This document shows positions 34,349 to 43,263 of a stretch of DNA of 51,341 nucleotides, piece after piece. The stretch lies in NCBI GenBank assembly GCA_015057455.1, contig SVEH01000024.1:1-51341 (forward strand), read 5' to 3'. Below the pieces are notes generated by a model that searched no databases, was not told the DNA's origin, and worked only from the letters and a program-made list of their open reading frames with translations. Within the stretch, counting starts at the first letter, position 1; each line of letters opens with the position of its first letter. The position numbers and the translations under genes were made by a program. The DNA comes from Lachnospiraceae bacterium. Lineage in GTDB: Bacteria > Bacillota > Clostridia > Lachnospirales > Lachnospiraceae.

Positions 34349-35721
34349 TTTTGAATCATATATGCAAGACCTGTTGTTGATTCAAATAATTCTGGATAGT
34401 ACATAACATAACGAGGAGCGTCATCAAACCATCCGTCAGCAGCAACAATGTAATCAAATGTTTGGTCATTAACTTTTGAAGTTGTATATCCTAAGATACT
34501 TACACCATGACCACCCTTGTCAGCGATTTGGTAACATAATACACTTGATAAACCATTATTTACAGCAGATTGGAAGAAATCTACAGTAGGTTTCATTTTT
34601 GAAGTGTAGTTAATGTTTACACCTAATTCATGACCGTAAATTCTCATTCCTTGTCCCATCATATATACAGATGTTCCACTACATACAATACCATCTACAC
34701 CATAGTTAGAAATTGTATCATAAATACCGTTTTCAGTACCTGTTACATCCCATAATTTGTGGAATGTATCTTGGATGTTTCCATTAACAAGGATATCTTC
34801 TTGAGCACAAATACCTGTTAAAGCAACAAGTCCGCATGCATATTTTTTAGTAGTTGTCATAATTGTTTCTTGAGAAACAAGTGATTTATCTACAGAATAT
34901 TGTGGTAACATAACTGGCTTAGCTAATTCTCCAAGTACCTTGCTTGACTTTTTAAGAACTTCTGAGTGTTCTGGATAAGCAGTTGGTACAATTGGTTCAT
35001 TATCGAAGAATGATGGGAATAATTTCTTAATCCATTTTTTGAACCAATCAGCGATTTTACCTTGAACAACAAAGTCATTATTTTCTTCAGGAATTCCATA
35101 GAAGAAATTGTCTTCGTATTCTGTATTATCATAGTATTCAATATAGTTTGCTTCATAATGATCTAACATATCTTCGAAATCTTCTGAAGTGTATGTTTCT
35201 GCATTGTAGAAGAATAATTCTTCGCCATCAGTTTCTGCTGATACAGCATAATCAATTCCGTTTGTGTTATATAATTTATCAGTAATTTCATCAGCTTCAA
35301 CATCACTGTTAGCTACGACAAAGTCTTCAGCGATAGATGAATGTAAGTTGTTTGCATTTTCGCTTATTGCAAAGTCTGTGAATAATTCGTCAGTTGTAAA
35401 GTTTAGGTTTGCATAACCATAATCAGCACCGTTGCTTTCAAATGCAACTGAATATCCAACGATGTTATTTGTTACATCATAAATTGGTGTAGTATCTTTT
35501 ACAGAAATATCTACGTCAGGACATTGTTGATTTGCAAGATATAATCCACATTCTTTTGCTAATTGTTCAATTGTTGGTAAATATTGTTCATATGAGTCTG
35601 CTTCAGGCTGATTAGCCTTTGATTTTGCTGAATTGTTAGACACAATACATAGTGTCAATACTAACATAGCTACAAGAGATGCACAAAGCACCGATACACG
35701 ACTTTTCTTTGAAATATTCAT
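34345..35721 (-). CDS. Secreted C39-like/papain-fold cysteine peptidase
   Basis: A 458-residue exported protein. It has an N-terminal signal (about 8-28, SVLCASLVAMLVLTLCIV). A propeptide-like region (about 40-215) resembles the pro-domain of streptopain-type proteases. The catalytic domain follows, with Cys296 in KYACGLVALTG, His405 in KGGHGVSILGYT and a likely Asp429 in VAADGWFDD. It probably degrades proteins outside the cell after losing its pro-domain. AAGGGGAAG precedes the ATG. An exact inverted repeat lies just upstream (35746-35769). The divergent neighbour is a serpin, which may protect the cell from this or another protease. Confidence 0.82.
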   Translation of the reverse strand: MNISKKSRVSVLCASLVAMLVLTLCIVSNNSAKSKANQPEADSYEQYLPTIEQLAKECGLYLANQQCPDVDISVKDTTPIYDVTNNIVGYSVAFESNGADYGYANLNFTTDELFTDFAISENANNLHSSIAEDFVVANSDVEADEITDKLYNTNGIDYAVSAETDGEELFFYNAETYTSEDFEDMLDHYEANYIEYYDNTEYEDNFFYGIPEENNDFVVQGKIADWFKKWIKKLFPSFFDNEPIVPTAYPEHSEVLKKSSKVLGELAKPVMLPQYSVDKSLVSQETIMTTTKKYACGLVALTGICAQEDILVNGNIQDTFHKLWDVTGTENGIYDTISNYGVDGIVCSGTSVYMMGQGMRIYGHELGVNINYTSKMKPTVDFFQSAVNNGLSSVLCYQIADKGGHGVSILGYTTSKVNDQTFDYIVAADGWFDDAPRYVMYYPELFESTTGLAYMIQK

Positions 35722-35745
35722 TTTTATTACTTCCCCTTCTCTGTT

Positions 35746-35769
35746 ATATACAGTATATAAACTGTATAT
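35746..35769. promoter_or_regulatory. Candidate operator in front of the cysteine peptidase gene
   Basis: ATATACAGT (35746-35754), six bases, ACTGTATAT (35761-35769): a perfect 9-bp inverted repeat 25-48 bases upstream of the minus-strand ATG. On the minus strand a TATAAT lies just before it, so it would sit at the transcription start. Confidence 0.6.
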
Positions 35770-36103
35770 GAAACACTTATTTATTATACACCCATGTCGA
35801 TTAGTAAAGAAATTTTTATTGAAATATTATGTGTAAATTCATATATAAGGGAATTTACATATAGCATAATTTTATAAAAGTTGCTTTATTATACTCGACA
35901 ATAATATTTTATCATGAATTAGAGAAAGGTAACAATAGTGAAAAATTAACAAAAATAATGAGAGAATTGATATAAAAACATGTTAAAATTGTACAAAAAC
36001 AATTGGTTTAATTACAAAAAAATACAAATTAGGGAATAAAGATTTAAAAAAATATATATTAATGTCGATACTACTATAAGTAAAAATGAAGAGGTGTAGA
36101 ATA
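35770..36103. other. Divergent intergenic region, peptidase to serpin
   Basis: About 330 very AT-rich bases. A minus-strand TATAAT lies near 35780-35788 for the peptidase. I see no other gene or stable structure, and no convincing promoter for the serpin. Confidence 0.5.
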
Positions 36104-37342
36104 ATGGACAAAAAGTTATTACATAGGCTAACTGCATGTACATTGTTGATAGCTATAGCAATAAGTGGAGTTGGTTGTAAAAAACAAGAAAAAGAAACAC
36201 CAAAAGTAGAAAAGAAAGTTGAGAAAGAAGAGGAGAAGAAAGTTGGAGAGTTATCTAATCGTAAATTAGATAATTTTGAATTTTCTTTAAACTTGTTAAA
36301 AAATACATATACCTTTAGACAGAATAGTGTTATAGCACCAATGTCAGTACAAATGGCATTAGCGGTAGCGTTAAATGGCTCATCAGGTGTTACACAACAA
36401 TGTATTATTGAAAATATGGGAATGGAAACTATAAAATATAATGAATATATTGATACATATTATAAAACACTAGGAGAAGAGGAGTCTAAGAATTTAGTAT
36501 ATGCGAATAGTATATGGTTTAATAATATAACTGGGAACATGGGCGTTAATTCAAATTTCCAGAATAGAGTTAAAAATCAGCTTCATACAGATATAGAATT
36601 ATTAGTATTTAATAGTTATACAAAGGATGCACTTAATAGTTGGATTAATGATAAAACTAATGGATTTATTGATTCATTGTTTGCTATTACAAGTTCAGCT
36701 GATGTAATGTATGCAGTAAATGCAGCAGCATTTAATATGGATTGGGAAGAATCATATTCATCAAGCAATATAGCACCTGCAAAATTTTTAAATATGAATA
36801 GAACCTTATCAAATGTAGAAATGATGACATCAGTTGAAAAGTTATATATTGAAGATAATAATGCAACTGGATTTATAAAGAACTATAATAATCCTAGATA
36901 TCAATTTATAGGATTATTACCAGATAAAACGACTAATGTTTATGCATATATGAAGACATTATCAGCAGATAGTTTGAATAAAATAATAAGTAAGGCAAGA
37001 AAAGAAGAAGTACAAGTTTCAATGCCTAAATTTACAGGTGTTCAAACATTAAACCTAAGGAATGCACTATCAAAAATGGGAATGGACCAATTATTTTCAG
37101 AGTTTGCACAATATACAGGTTTTATGAAAAATGGACATAATATAGTTGCTACAAAGTATTATCATAAAGCTAAAATTGAAATTGGGAAAACAGCTACGCA
37201 AGCTGGTGGAGTGGCAACAATAAATGAAGTAAAGGTAAATGAAGCAGAAAGGCAAGTCGTTTTAAATAGACCATTTATATATATGGTATATGATTCATTT
37301 CAAGGTATTCCAATATTTATAGGTGTACAGCAATATATGTAA
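36104..37342 (+). CDS. Serpin lipoprotein (protease inhibitor)
   Basis: A 412-residue serpin, rare in bacteria. A lipoprotein signal ends in SGVGC, with Cys25 as the lipid site, so it is tethered outside the membrane. A Lys/Glu linker (about 26-50) follows. The serpin fold covers about 52-412: VIAPMSVQMALAVALNGSSG, YAVNAAAFNMDWE, and the closing NRPFIYMVYDS. The reactive loop spans about 361-388 after the hinge GKTATQAGGVAT, with the scissile bond near INEVKV by alignment. A Lys at P14 is unusual for an inhibitory hinge. GAAGAGGTG supports the ATG at 36104. An alpha/beta hydrolase gene starts 18 bases on, so they share a message. Confidence 0.93.
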   Translation: MDKKLLHRLTACTLLIAIAISGVGCKKQEKETPKVEKKVEKEEEKKVGELSNRKLDNFEFSLNLLKNTYTFRQNSVIAPMSVQMALAVALNGSSGVTQQCIIENMGMETIKYNEYIDTYYKTLGEEESKNLVYANSIWFNNITGNMGVNSNFQNRVKNQLHTDIELLVFNSYTKDALNSWINDKTNGFIDSLFAITSSADVMYAVNAAAFNMDWEESYSSSNIAPAKFLNMNRTLSNVEMMTSVEKLYIEDNNATGFIKNYNNPRYQFIGLLPDKTTNVYAYMKTLSADSLNKIISKARKEEVQVSMPKFTGVQTLNLRNALSKMGMDQLFSEFAQYTGFMKNGHNIVATKYYHKAKIEIGKTATQAGGVATINEVKVNEAERQVVLNRPFIYMVYDSFQGIPIFIGVQQYM

Positions 37343-37360
37343 AAGAAAAGGGAGATAAAT

Positions 37361-38311
37361 ATGTATCTAAGAGAAGAAAATTATTCGACAGCAATAAAAG
37401 AAGCCAGAAATGACTTAGATAAAATAAAAATAAGTGGCTATTATGGAGGAATGGATAAAACACATATATATTTTGAATATTATAAGAATACAAAGAGGAA
37501 GGAAAGTATAGTAATTAGTCATGGATTCTGTGAAAATTTATTAAAATATACAGAATTAATAACATATTTCTATAACAAAGGATATTCAGTATATGCATTA
37601 GAACATAGAGGAATGGCTAGGTCTACACACTTAGGAAAAGATGAAAGCCAGGTACATGTAGATTCATTTGATCATTATGTATATGATTTGAAAAGATTTG
37701 TTGATGATATAGTGAAGAAGGAAGCCCAAGGGGAGAAGTTGCATTTATATGCACATTCTTTAGGGGGGTTGATAGGAACAAGATATATTCAAATGTATCC
37801 AGAAGATTTTGAAAAAGTAATTCTGTGTTCTCCTTTTTTCGGGATAAACATGGATTTGCCAGATAAATTTATAAAAATATGTTCAAGGGTACTTATACAG
37901 GTTGGACAATCCAAAAATTATACATTGATTCACAAGAAGTATGATAAGTTTCCAGAGTTTGATGAAATGCATACAAATTCAAGGGCTAGATATGAGTTTA
38001 ATAAAGAGATTCATGCACAAAGTTCTCAGTATCGTATGTTGGGTGGAAGCTATAAGTGGATATACGAGTGTATAATGGCAAGTGAGCAGGTATTTAAAAA
38101 AGAGAATTTAGAGAAAATAGAGGCAGATGTATTATTAATAACTTGTGGACAAGATACAATGGTTGATACAAGTGTTCACAAGAAATTTGCGAATTTAATA
38201 TTTAATTGTAGAACATTTGAAATACCAGAATCAAAGCATGAACCATTTTTTGAAACGGATGATATAATAGCTAAATTTTATAGAATGGTATTTGATTTTT
38301 TGGATAAATAA
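37361..38311 (+). CDS. Alpha/beta hydrolase (lysophospholipase/monoacylglycerol lipase-like)
   Basis: A 316-residue cytoplasmic-looking hydrolase of the PldB/MGL type. The oxyanion region is VISHGFCEN, then ALEHRGMARS. The nucleophile elbow is AHSLGG (Ser at about 138), and the acid and His are at CGQDTMVD and SKHEPFFE near the end. These enzymes cut lysophospholipids or monoacylglycerols; the substrate cannot be read from sequence. GGGAGA lies before the ATG. It follows the serpin gene closely, and no terminator separates them. Confidence 0.88.
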   Translation: MYLREENYSTAIKEARNDLDKIKISGYYGGMDKTHIYFEYYKNTKRKESIVISHGFCENLLKYTELITYFYNKGYSVYALEHRGMARSTHLGKDESQVHVDSFDHYVYDLKRFVDDIVKKEAQGEKLHLYAHSLGGLIGTRYIQMYPEDFEKVILCSPFFGINMDLPDKFIKICSRVLIQVGQSKNYTLIHKKYDKFPEFDEMHTNSRARYEFNKEIHAQSSQYRMLGGSYKWIYECIMASEQVFKKENLEKIEADVLLITCGQDTMVDTSVHKKFANLIFNCRTFEIPESKHEPFFETDDIIAKFYRMVFDFLDK

Positions 38312-38370
38312 ATTGTAATTTTATAGGTAGTAGTTCATAAGGTCGCATAAAAGTAGCTTGTAAGGTTGCA

Positions 38371-38399
38371 TTGACATAAATTGGAAAATATGGTATCAT
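38371..38399 (+). promoter_or_regulatory. Promoter of the BTAD regulator gene
   Basis: TTGACA (38371-38376), exactly 17 bases, TATCAT (38394-38399). Transcription should start near 38406, after the in-frame TTG at 38401, which settles the gene start at 38431. Confidence 0.88.
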
Positions 38400-38430
38400 T
38401 TTGACCAACAAGTTATGCGAGGCGAAATGG

Positions 38431-39666
38431 ATGAAAAGTATGAAAGTAAATATGCTTGGTGGCTTTTCTATGGAATATGATGGTAAGGTTCTATCATATC
38501 AAGATATTCGTTCAGAAAGGCTTACCAAGCTTTTGGTATATTTATTGGTAAATCATAAAAAAGCAATTTCAGTTCAAGAATTAGTTGATGTTTTATGGGT
38601 AGATGATGAAGTAAATAATCCGATTGGCGCTTTGAAAAATCTTGTATATCGTTTGAGAAATGTTATTAAAAAATGCTTGGGTGAAGATAATTTTATTATT
38701 TCATCAAGGGGAAATTATGGTTGGAATAATGATATACCTATGGTATTAGATATTGAGAGAGTTGAAGAACTTTATAATAAAGCAAAGGAACTTTCCGTAT
38801 CAAAGAAGAATAAGAAGTTGTATTTACAACAAGTAATTACCGCATATAAGAGTGGTATATTCAAAGTTATAGTGGCAGAACACTGGGCTATAAGAGTGGA
38901 TACATATTATCGTAAACTATATCTGAATGCAGTAGATAGATTGATCAAAATCTATGAAGAAGATAAAGATTACAAGGGTATGTATAATTTAGTTAATCAT
39001 GTTATAAGTGTAGAGCCATTAGAAGAGATTTTATACTATCATAAGGTGAAATCTTTAATTAAGTTAGAAAAAAGAACAGAGGCATATGAATGTTATAAGG
39101 AAGCAAAGACATATTTATGCGAGAAATTAGGTATTATGAATCCTAAGAAACTTGAGAGTATATATGCTGAATTTCCGAAGAAGATGCGTTCAAAGAATTC
39201 AAGTATAGAAGATATTGGAATTGAGATGAATCGTAGAAGTGATAAAGAGAATAAGACATTTATGTGCGATTATAATGTAGTCTTTAGAGAAATATATAGA
39301 CTAGAGCAACGCAGAATTCAACGTTTAGGTATCTCTGAATATATGGTGTTATTTACAGTGAATAACTCTAATATGGAGCAGGGAGAGAAACTTACGGTTT
39401 TACTTAACAAAGCAATATCAATTTTAGGTGAAGCTATTGAGAATTCTTTGCGTTCAGGAGACATTGCATCTCGATGCAGTGAGTTACAATATATTGCGCT
39501 TCTACCAAACTGCCCAGAGAATATGGTAGATATGGTTGCTAGGCGTATAATTAGCAAGTATGAAAAAGAAGTTGCAAGACAAAATTTATATATTAAATTT
39601 AAACGCGCAGGTATTGATATCCACTATGCTGTAAAGGATATTGGTATTAACCCTGTATGTGTCTAA
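38431..39666 (+). CDS. BTAD-family transcriptional regulator with degenerate GGDEF-like end
   Basis: A 411-residue regulator. A winged-helix DNA-binding domain (about 1-95) includes LTKLLVYLLVNHKKAISVQE, then LKNLVYRLRNVIKK. A bacterial transcriptional activation domain of TPR-like helices spans about 100-250 and ends in YKEAKTYLCEKLGI. The last ~120 residues recall a GGDEF domain: SLRSGDIASRCSELQYIALL sits where cyclases read LRxGD...ARxGGDEFxxLLP, but the GGDEF itself is lost, so it cannot make c-di-GMP and may bind a nucleotide or partner. GAGG lies eight bases before the ATG at 38431, and the promoter position excludes a longer start. Targets are unknown. Confidence 0.87.
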   Translation: MKSMKVNMLGGFSMEYDGKVLSYQDIRSERLTKLLVYLLVNHKKAISVQELVDVLWVDDEVNNPIGALKNLVYRLRNVIKKCLGEDNFIISSRGNYGWNNDIPMVLDIERVEELYNKAKELSVSKKNKKLYLQQVITAYKSGIFKVIVAEHWAIRVDTYYRKLYLNAVDRLIKIYEEDKDYKGMYNLVNHVISVEPLEEILYYHKVKSLIKLEKRTEAYECYKEAKTYLCEKLGIMNPKKLESIYAEFPKKMRSKNSSIEDIGIEMNRRSDKENKTFMCDYNVVFREIYRLEQRRIQRLGISEYMVLFTVNNSNMEQGEKLTVLLNKAISILGEAIENSLRSGDIASRCSELQYIALLPNCPENMVDMVARRIISKYEKEVARQNLYIKFKRAGIDIHYAVKDIGINPVCV

Positions 39667-39690
39667 AAGGTGTCTTTGACACCTTTTTTT
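39665..39690 (+). terminator. Terminator of the BTAD regulator gene
   Basis: AAAAGGTGTC (39665-39674) pairs with GACACCTTTT (39678-39687), followed by T's. It starts inside the stop codon. Confidence 0.92.
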
Positions 39691-39921
39691 TATGCTTAAA
39701 TTTAGGGCGTTATCGGCAGGTTTGAAAAAAATGTTAGCCCACGAATAAATTTTTTTTGTTCGTGTGACTGTTTTGTGACTAAGGCAATGTAGAATGTGTT
39801 CATAAGGTAAGACATTAAATAATAAAAGCGGGAAACGTAAGACAATTAATAGTACCTTAAAAGTAGTTTTATATTTGGAAAAAAAGGGATTAATTTTTAG
39901 TTTTAATTTATTTTGAAGTTA

Positions 39922-40152
39922 GTAACACAAAAGGGTAGGAGTGTTACAGTATAATGGGATTAAAGTGTGCGGAGTTAGCTAATGTAGATGGAGCCTACAT
40001 TAAGCTAACAGTACATTTTATAAAAGGTAGTTGAAAGTGGTAGATTGGGTATATATTGACTTATGTAATATGATCGGAAGAGTCAATAGCTATATAAAAG
40101 GTAGTTAATATTTTTGAAGTTTGGAACAGGTTGTTTACAACCTGTTTTTTTT
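39922..40152 (+). ncRNA. Candidate structured non-coding RNA of unknown family
   Basis: Four hairpins in tandem. (1) GTAACAC (39922-39928) with GTGTTAC (39941-39947), 12-base loop AAAAGGGTAGGA. (2) GTTAGCT plus AATGTAG (39974-39987) with CTACATT plus AGCTAAC (39995-40009), one bulge, loop ATGGAGC. (3) TATTGACT (40054-40061) with AGTCAATA (40081-40088). (4) A terminator stem AACAGGTTGT/ACAACCTGTT with eight T (40125-40152). The phrase TATAAAAGGTAGTT occurs on both sides of hairpin 3 (40019 and 40093). No reading frame or known riboswitch fits. A clear promoter was not found, so the 5' end is open. Confidence 0.45.
40125..40152 (+). terminator. Terminator at the end of the candidate RNA
   Basis: AACAGGTTGT (40125-40134) pairs with ACAACCTGTT (40137-40146), followed by a T run. 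It lies over 450 bases after the regulator stop, beyond that gene's own terminator, so it must end another transcript. Confidence 0.88.
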
Positions 40153-40255
40153 CTGTAAAAAATGGAAAGCATAATCTGTTATTGTTAGTTTTGATAATAA
40201 AAATCACTCTCGAAAAAGAGGGGGATTCAAGGTGGGATTTTCCAAATACTGACAG

Positions 40256-40284
40256 TTGACTTTGGTATTATAAAGGACTAAAAT
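40256..40284 (+). promoter_or_regulatory. Probable promoter of hydF
   Basis: TTGACT (40256-40261), 17 bases, TAAAAT (40279-40284). It gives a leader of about 190 bases that contains the simple repeats at 40387-40447. Confidence 0.6.
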
Positions 40285-40386
40285 TTATGATGGTTGTGTT
40301 AAAAAATAACATGTTTTTTCAGGTTGAAATTTTAGCGCGTTAAAAATATATTTTTTAAAACGACAGGTAATTAGGTTATATGGAAT

Positions 40387-40447
40387 ATAAGAGATAAGAG
40401 ATAAGAGATAAGGTATATGATATATGAGATATGATATATGATATACG
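40387..40447 (+). repeat. Simple-sequence repeats in the hydF leader
   Basis: ATAAGAG repeated 3.7 times (40387-40412), then a GATATAT/GAGATAT-type run to about 40447. Slippage here could change leader length between cells. Confidence 0.9.
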
Positions 40448-40479
40448 AATGAAATACAGTCATAGAACGGAGGATTTTT

Positions 40480-41715
40480 ATGAATGAGACACCTATGGCT
40501 AATAGAAAGCATATTGCTTTTTTGGGAAGAACTAACGCAGGTAAGTCTAGTGTAGTTAATGCTGTAACAGGACAGTCTTTAGCTATTGTATCGGATGTTA
40601 AGGGAACTACTACGGATCCTGTTTTTAAGACAATGGAGTTACTTCCTATTGGTCCAGTTGTAATTATTGATACTCCAGGTTTGGATGATAAAGGTGAATT
40701 AGGTAAGCTAAGGATTGAGAAAACTTATCAAGTTTTAGCTAAAACAGATATAGCGGTGGTTGTTATTGATTCAGGTGTAGGTGTTACACAAGAAGATATT
40801 GATATTATACAAAGAATTAAAGAATATGAGATTCCAGTTGTAATAGTTTTCAATAAAATTGATGCATTGTTGAAGGAAGAGAATAACATACAAAAGTATA
40901 TAGATAAGATTAATGAAATGTGCGATTTTGATAGGAATGTGAAGTCTACAAATGTAAAATATGTTATGGCTTCTGCAACTAATATGCAAGGAATTGATAA
41001 ACTTAAAGAGACAATTGGAGGCTTTAATAAAGAGGAAAGTAAGTCTCTTATAGGTGATGTGGTGAATAAGGGAGATTTTGTTATTTTAGTGGTTCCTATT
41101 GATGAGGCTGCACCTAAAGGCAGAATTATTTTACCGCAACAAATGGTTATAAGAGAACTTTTAGATATTGGAGCAACTGCAATTGTTGTTAAGGATACTG
41201 AGTATAAGGATACTCTTGAGAGATTAGAGAAACCTAAGCTTGTTATTACTGATAGTCAAGCGTTTGGTGAAATATCACAACTAACACCAGAAGATATAGA
41301 ATTGACTTCATTTTCAATTTTATTAGCTAGAGCTAAAGGGAATTTGGATTTTGTAGTAAAATCTGCAGGCATTATAGACGAAATTGAAGATGGAGACTGT
41401 GTTTTAATATCAGAAGGATGCACTCATCATAGACAATGTGATGATATAGGAACGGTGAAGATTCCTAATTTATTGCGTAAACGCACAGGAAAGAATATTA
41501 ATTTTGAGTTTACATCAGGAAGAGAATTTCCAGAGGATTTGTCAAAATATAAACTAATAATACATTGTGGCGGATGTATGCTTAATGATAAAGAGATTAA
41601 ATATAGACAGAATAAAGCTATGAGAGCTGGAATACCAATGACTAATTACGGAATAGCTATAGCCTATATGAAAGGCATATTGGATAGAAGTGTTAGTATG
41701 TTTATTGGTAGATAA
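40480..41715 (+). CDS. hydF: [FeFe]-hydrogenase maturation GTPase HydF
   Basis: A 411-residue protein of the usual length. The N-terminal GTPase domain has the P-loop GRTNAGKSS (16-24), the switch VKGTTTDPV and DTPGLDDKG. A dimerisation domain follows, then the C-terminal iron-sulfur domain with Cys314-x-His316 (CTHHRQ) and Cys363-x2-Cys366 (HCGGC). HydF is the scaffold on which HydE and HydG build the two-iron part of the H-cluster before transfer to the hydrogenase. Neither hydE nor hydG nor a hydrogenase gene is in the window. It implies that the organism ferments with H2 turnover. CGGAGG precedes the ATG. Confidence 0.96.
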   Translation: MNETPMANRKHIAFLGRTNAGKSSVVNAVTGQSLAIVSDVKGTTTDPVFKTMELLPIGPVVIIDTPGLDDKGELGKLRIEKTYQVLAKTDIAVVVIDSGVGVTQEDIDIIQRIKEYEIPVVIVFNKIDALLKEENNIQKYIDKINEMCDFDRNVKSTNVKYVMASATNMQGIDKLKETIGGFNKEESKSLIGDVVNKGDFVILVVPIDEAAPKGRIILPQQMVIRELLDIGATAIVVKDTEYKDTLERLEKPKLVITDSQAFGEISQLTPEDIELTSFSILLARAKGNLDFVVKSAGIIDEIEDGDCVLISEGCTHHRQCDDIGTVKIPNLLRKRTGKNINFEFTSGREFPEDLSKYKLIIHCGGCMLNDKEIKYRQNKAMRAGIPMTNYGIAIAYMKGILDRSVSMFIGR

Positions 41716-41907
41716 TAGTTGGTGATTTGTTATTATATAGATATATATAAGGTGTAAAGTTAAAAATATATTTACAGTTATATAAATAAGCTTTATAGAA
41801 GAAATATAGGTTTAGTGCTATATATGAATAGAAAAATATATAAGGCTATATGTATAAAGATAAATTAGAAAATTAAATAAATATATACGAAAGGAAGTAG
41901 ACGAATA

Positions 41908-43248
41908 GTGAACAGATTTATTCGTAGATTATCGCAGACTAGAATTATTGCATTAGGATTCTTTTTTATAATAGCAATAGGAACGTTTTTATTAACATTA
42001 CCATTTGCTACAAAGGCAGGACAAGTAACAACATTTACAGATGCATTATTTACATCAGTATCAGCTACTTGTGTGACAGGATTAGTGTTAGTTGACACTT
42101 GGATCCATTGGACTGTATTTGGACAGATTATAATTTTAATAATGATTCAAATAGGCGGATTGGGTTTTATTACAATTGCCGTAATGTTTTCTGTATTCCT
42201 TAGAAAAAGAGTTGGATTGCAGATGAGAGGAATTCTACAAGAAAGTGTTAACGCTCAGAAGTTAGGTGGAATTATAAGACTTTTGAAGAAGGTGTTTATA
42301 GGTACACTTGCGATAGAAGGAATTGGAGCAATTATTTTAGCTATTAGATTTAGCGTAGATATGGGGCCTAAATGGGGTATTTATTATGGAATATGGCATT
42401 CTATATCGGCTTTTTGTAATGCAGGATTTGATTTGTTTGGAATACAAGGGGAATATAGTTCTTTAGTAAATTATGTTGGAGATCCAGTGATAAATATCAC
42501 TATTATGCTGTTAATTATACTAGGTGGTATAGGATTTATTGTATGGGATGATATTTCAAAGAATAAATTTAACTTTAGAAAGTATATGTTACATACAAAA
42601 ATAGTATTATCTGCAACAACAGTATTAATATTTGGCGGAGCATTGCTATTTTACATATTTGAGAAGGATAATTTGCTTGCAGATTGTACTGTTGCAGAAA
42701 AAATATTTGGTTCTTTGTTTGGATCTGTAACTGCTAGAACAGCAGGGTTTAATACTCTTGATGTAGCGCAGTATAATGAAAGTACTAAGTTGCTTACATC
42801 GGTGCTTATGTTCATTGGTGGTAGCCCAGGTTCAACGGCAGGTGGTGTAAAAACAGTTACCATAATGGTAATAGTTACATATTTATGGAGCTCTTTAAGA
42901 AATGCAAAGAGCTGTAATATATTTTCAAGAAGTATATCTGATAAAGATGTAAAAAAAGCAAGTAATATTATTGTTATTCATATGGGAGTGGCAGTTATAG
43001 CGTGTATGGCACTATGTCATATGAACGATTGCTCACTTGCAGATATTGTATTAGAAGTATTTTCAGCAGTGGGAACAGTAGGTATGTCTACTGGAATAAC
43101 AAGAGAGATTAACTTGGCAAGTCAATATATATTAATAGCACTTATGTTTAGTGGTCGTCTTGGTAGTATGTCCTTTGCATCTACATTTACAGACAGGAAA
43201 AAAGTACCGCCAGTGCAATTGCCAAAGGAAAAAATTATTATAGGTTAA
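41908..43248 (+). CDS. ktrB: Potassium uptake channel subunit, TrkH/KtrB family
   Basis: A 446-residue membrane protein with four M1-P-M2 repeats. The filter-loop regions are SATCVTGLVLVDT, SAFCNAGFDLFG, TARTAGFNTLDV and SAVGTVGMSTGIT. It forms a dimeric K+ pore in the membrane that is gated by a cytoplasmic KtrA ring. The GTG start at 41908 follows AAGGAAG by ten bases. The ktrA gene begins 15 bases after the stop. No c-di-AMP riboswitch is recognised in the 190-base gap upstream. Confidence 0.95.
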   Translation: MNRFIRRLSQTRIIALGFFFIIAIGTFLLTLPFATKAGQVTTFTDALFTSVSATCVTGLVLVDTWIHWTVFGQIIILIMIQIGGLGFITIAVMFSVFLRKRVGLQMRGILQESVNAQKLGGIIRLLKKVFIGTLAIEGIGAIILAIRFSVDMGPKWGIYYGIWHSISAFCNAGFDLFGIQGEYSSLVNYVGDPVINITIMLLIILGGIGFIVWDDISKNKFNFRKYMLHTKIVLSATTVLIFGGALLFYIFEKDNLLADCTVAEKIFGSLFGSVTARTAGFNTLDVAQYNESTKLLTSVLMFIGGSPGSTAGGVKTVTIMVIVTYLWSSLRNAKSCNIFSRSISDKDVKKASNIIVIHMGVAVIACMALCHMNDCSLADIVLEVFSAVGTVGMSTGITREINLASQYILIALMFSGRLGSMSFASTFTDRKKVPPVQLPKEKIIIG

Positions 43249-43263
43249 GAATGGAGAATAGAT

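Noticed and set aside
36104..36180. Serpin read as a cytoplasmic protein
   Set aside because: The hydrophobic start ending in SGVGC fits a lipoprotein signal, so export is the better reading.
38401..38430. TTG at 38401 as start of the BTAD regulator
   Set aside because: It lies at or before the transcription start expected from the TTGACA/TATCAT promoter, and the ATG at 38431 has a ribosome site.
41716..41907. c-di-AMP riboswitch before ktrB
   Set aside because: The gap is a plain AT-rich stretch without the expected conserved core or a terminator hairpin.
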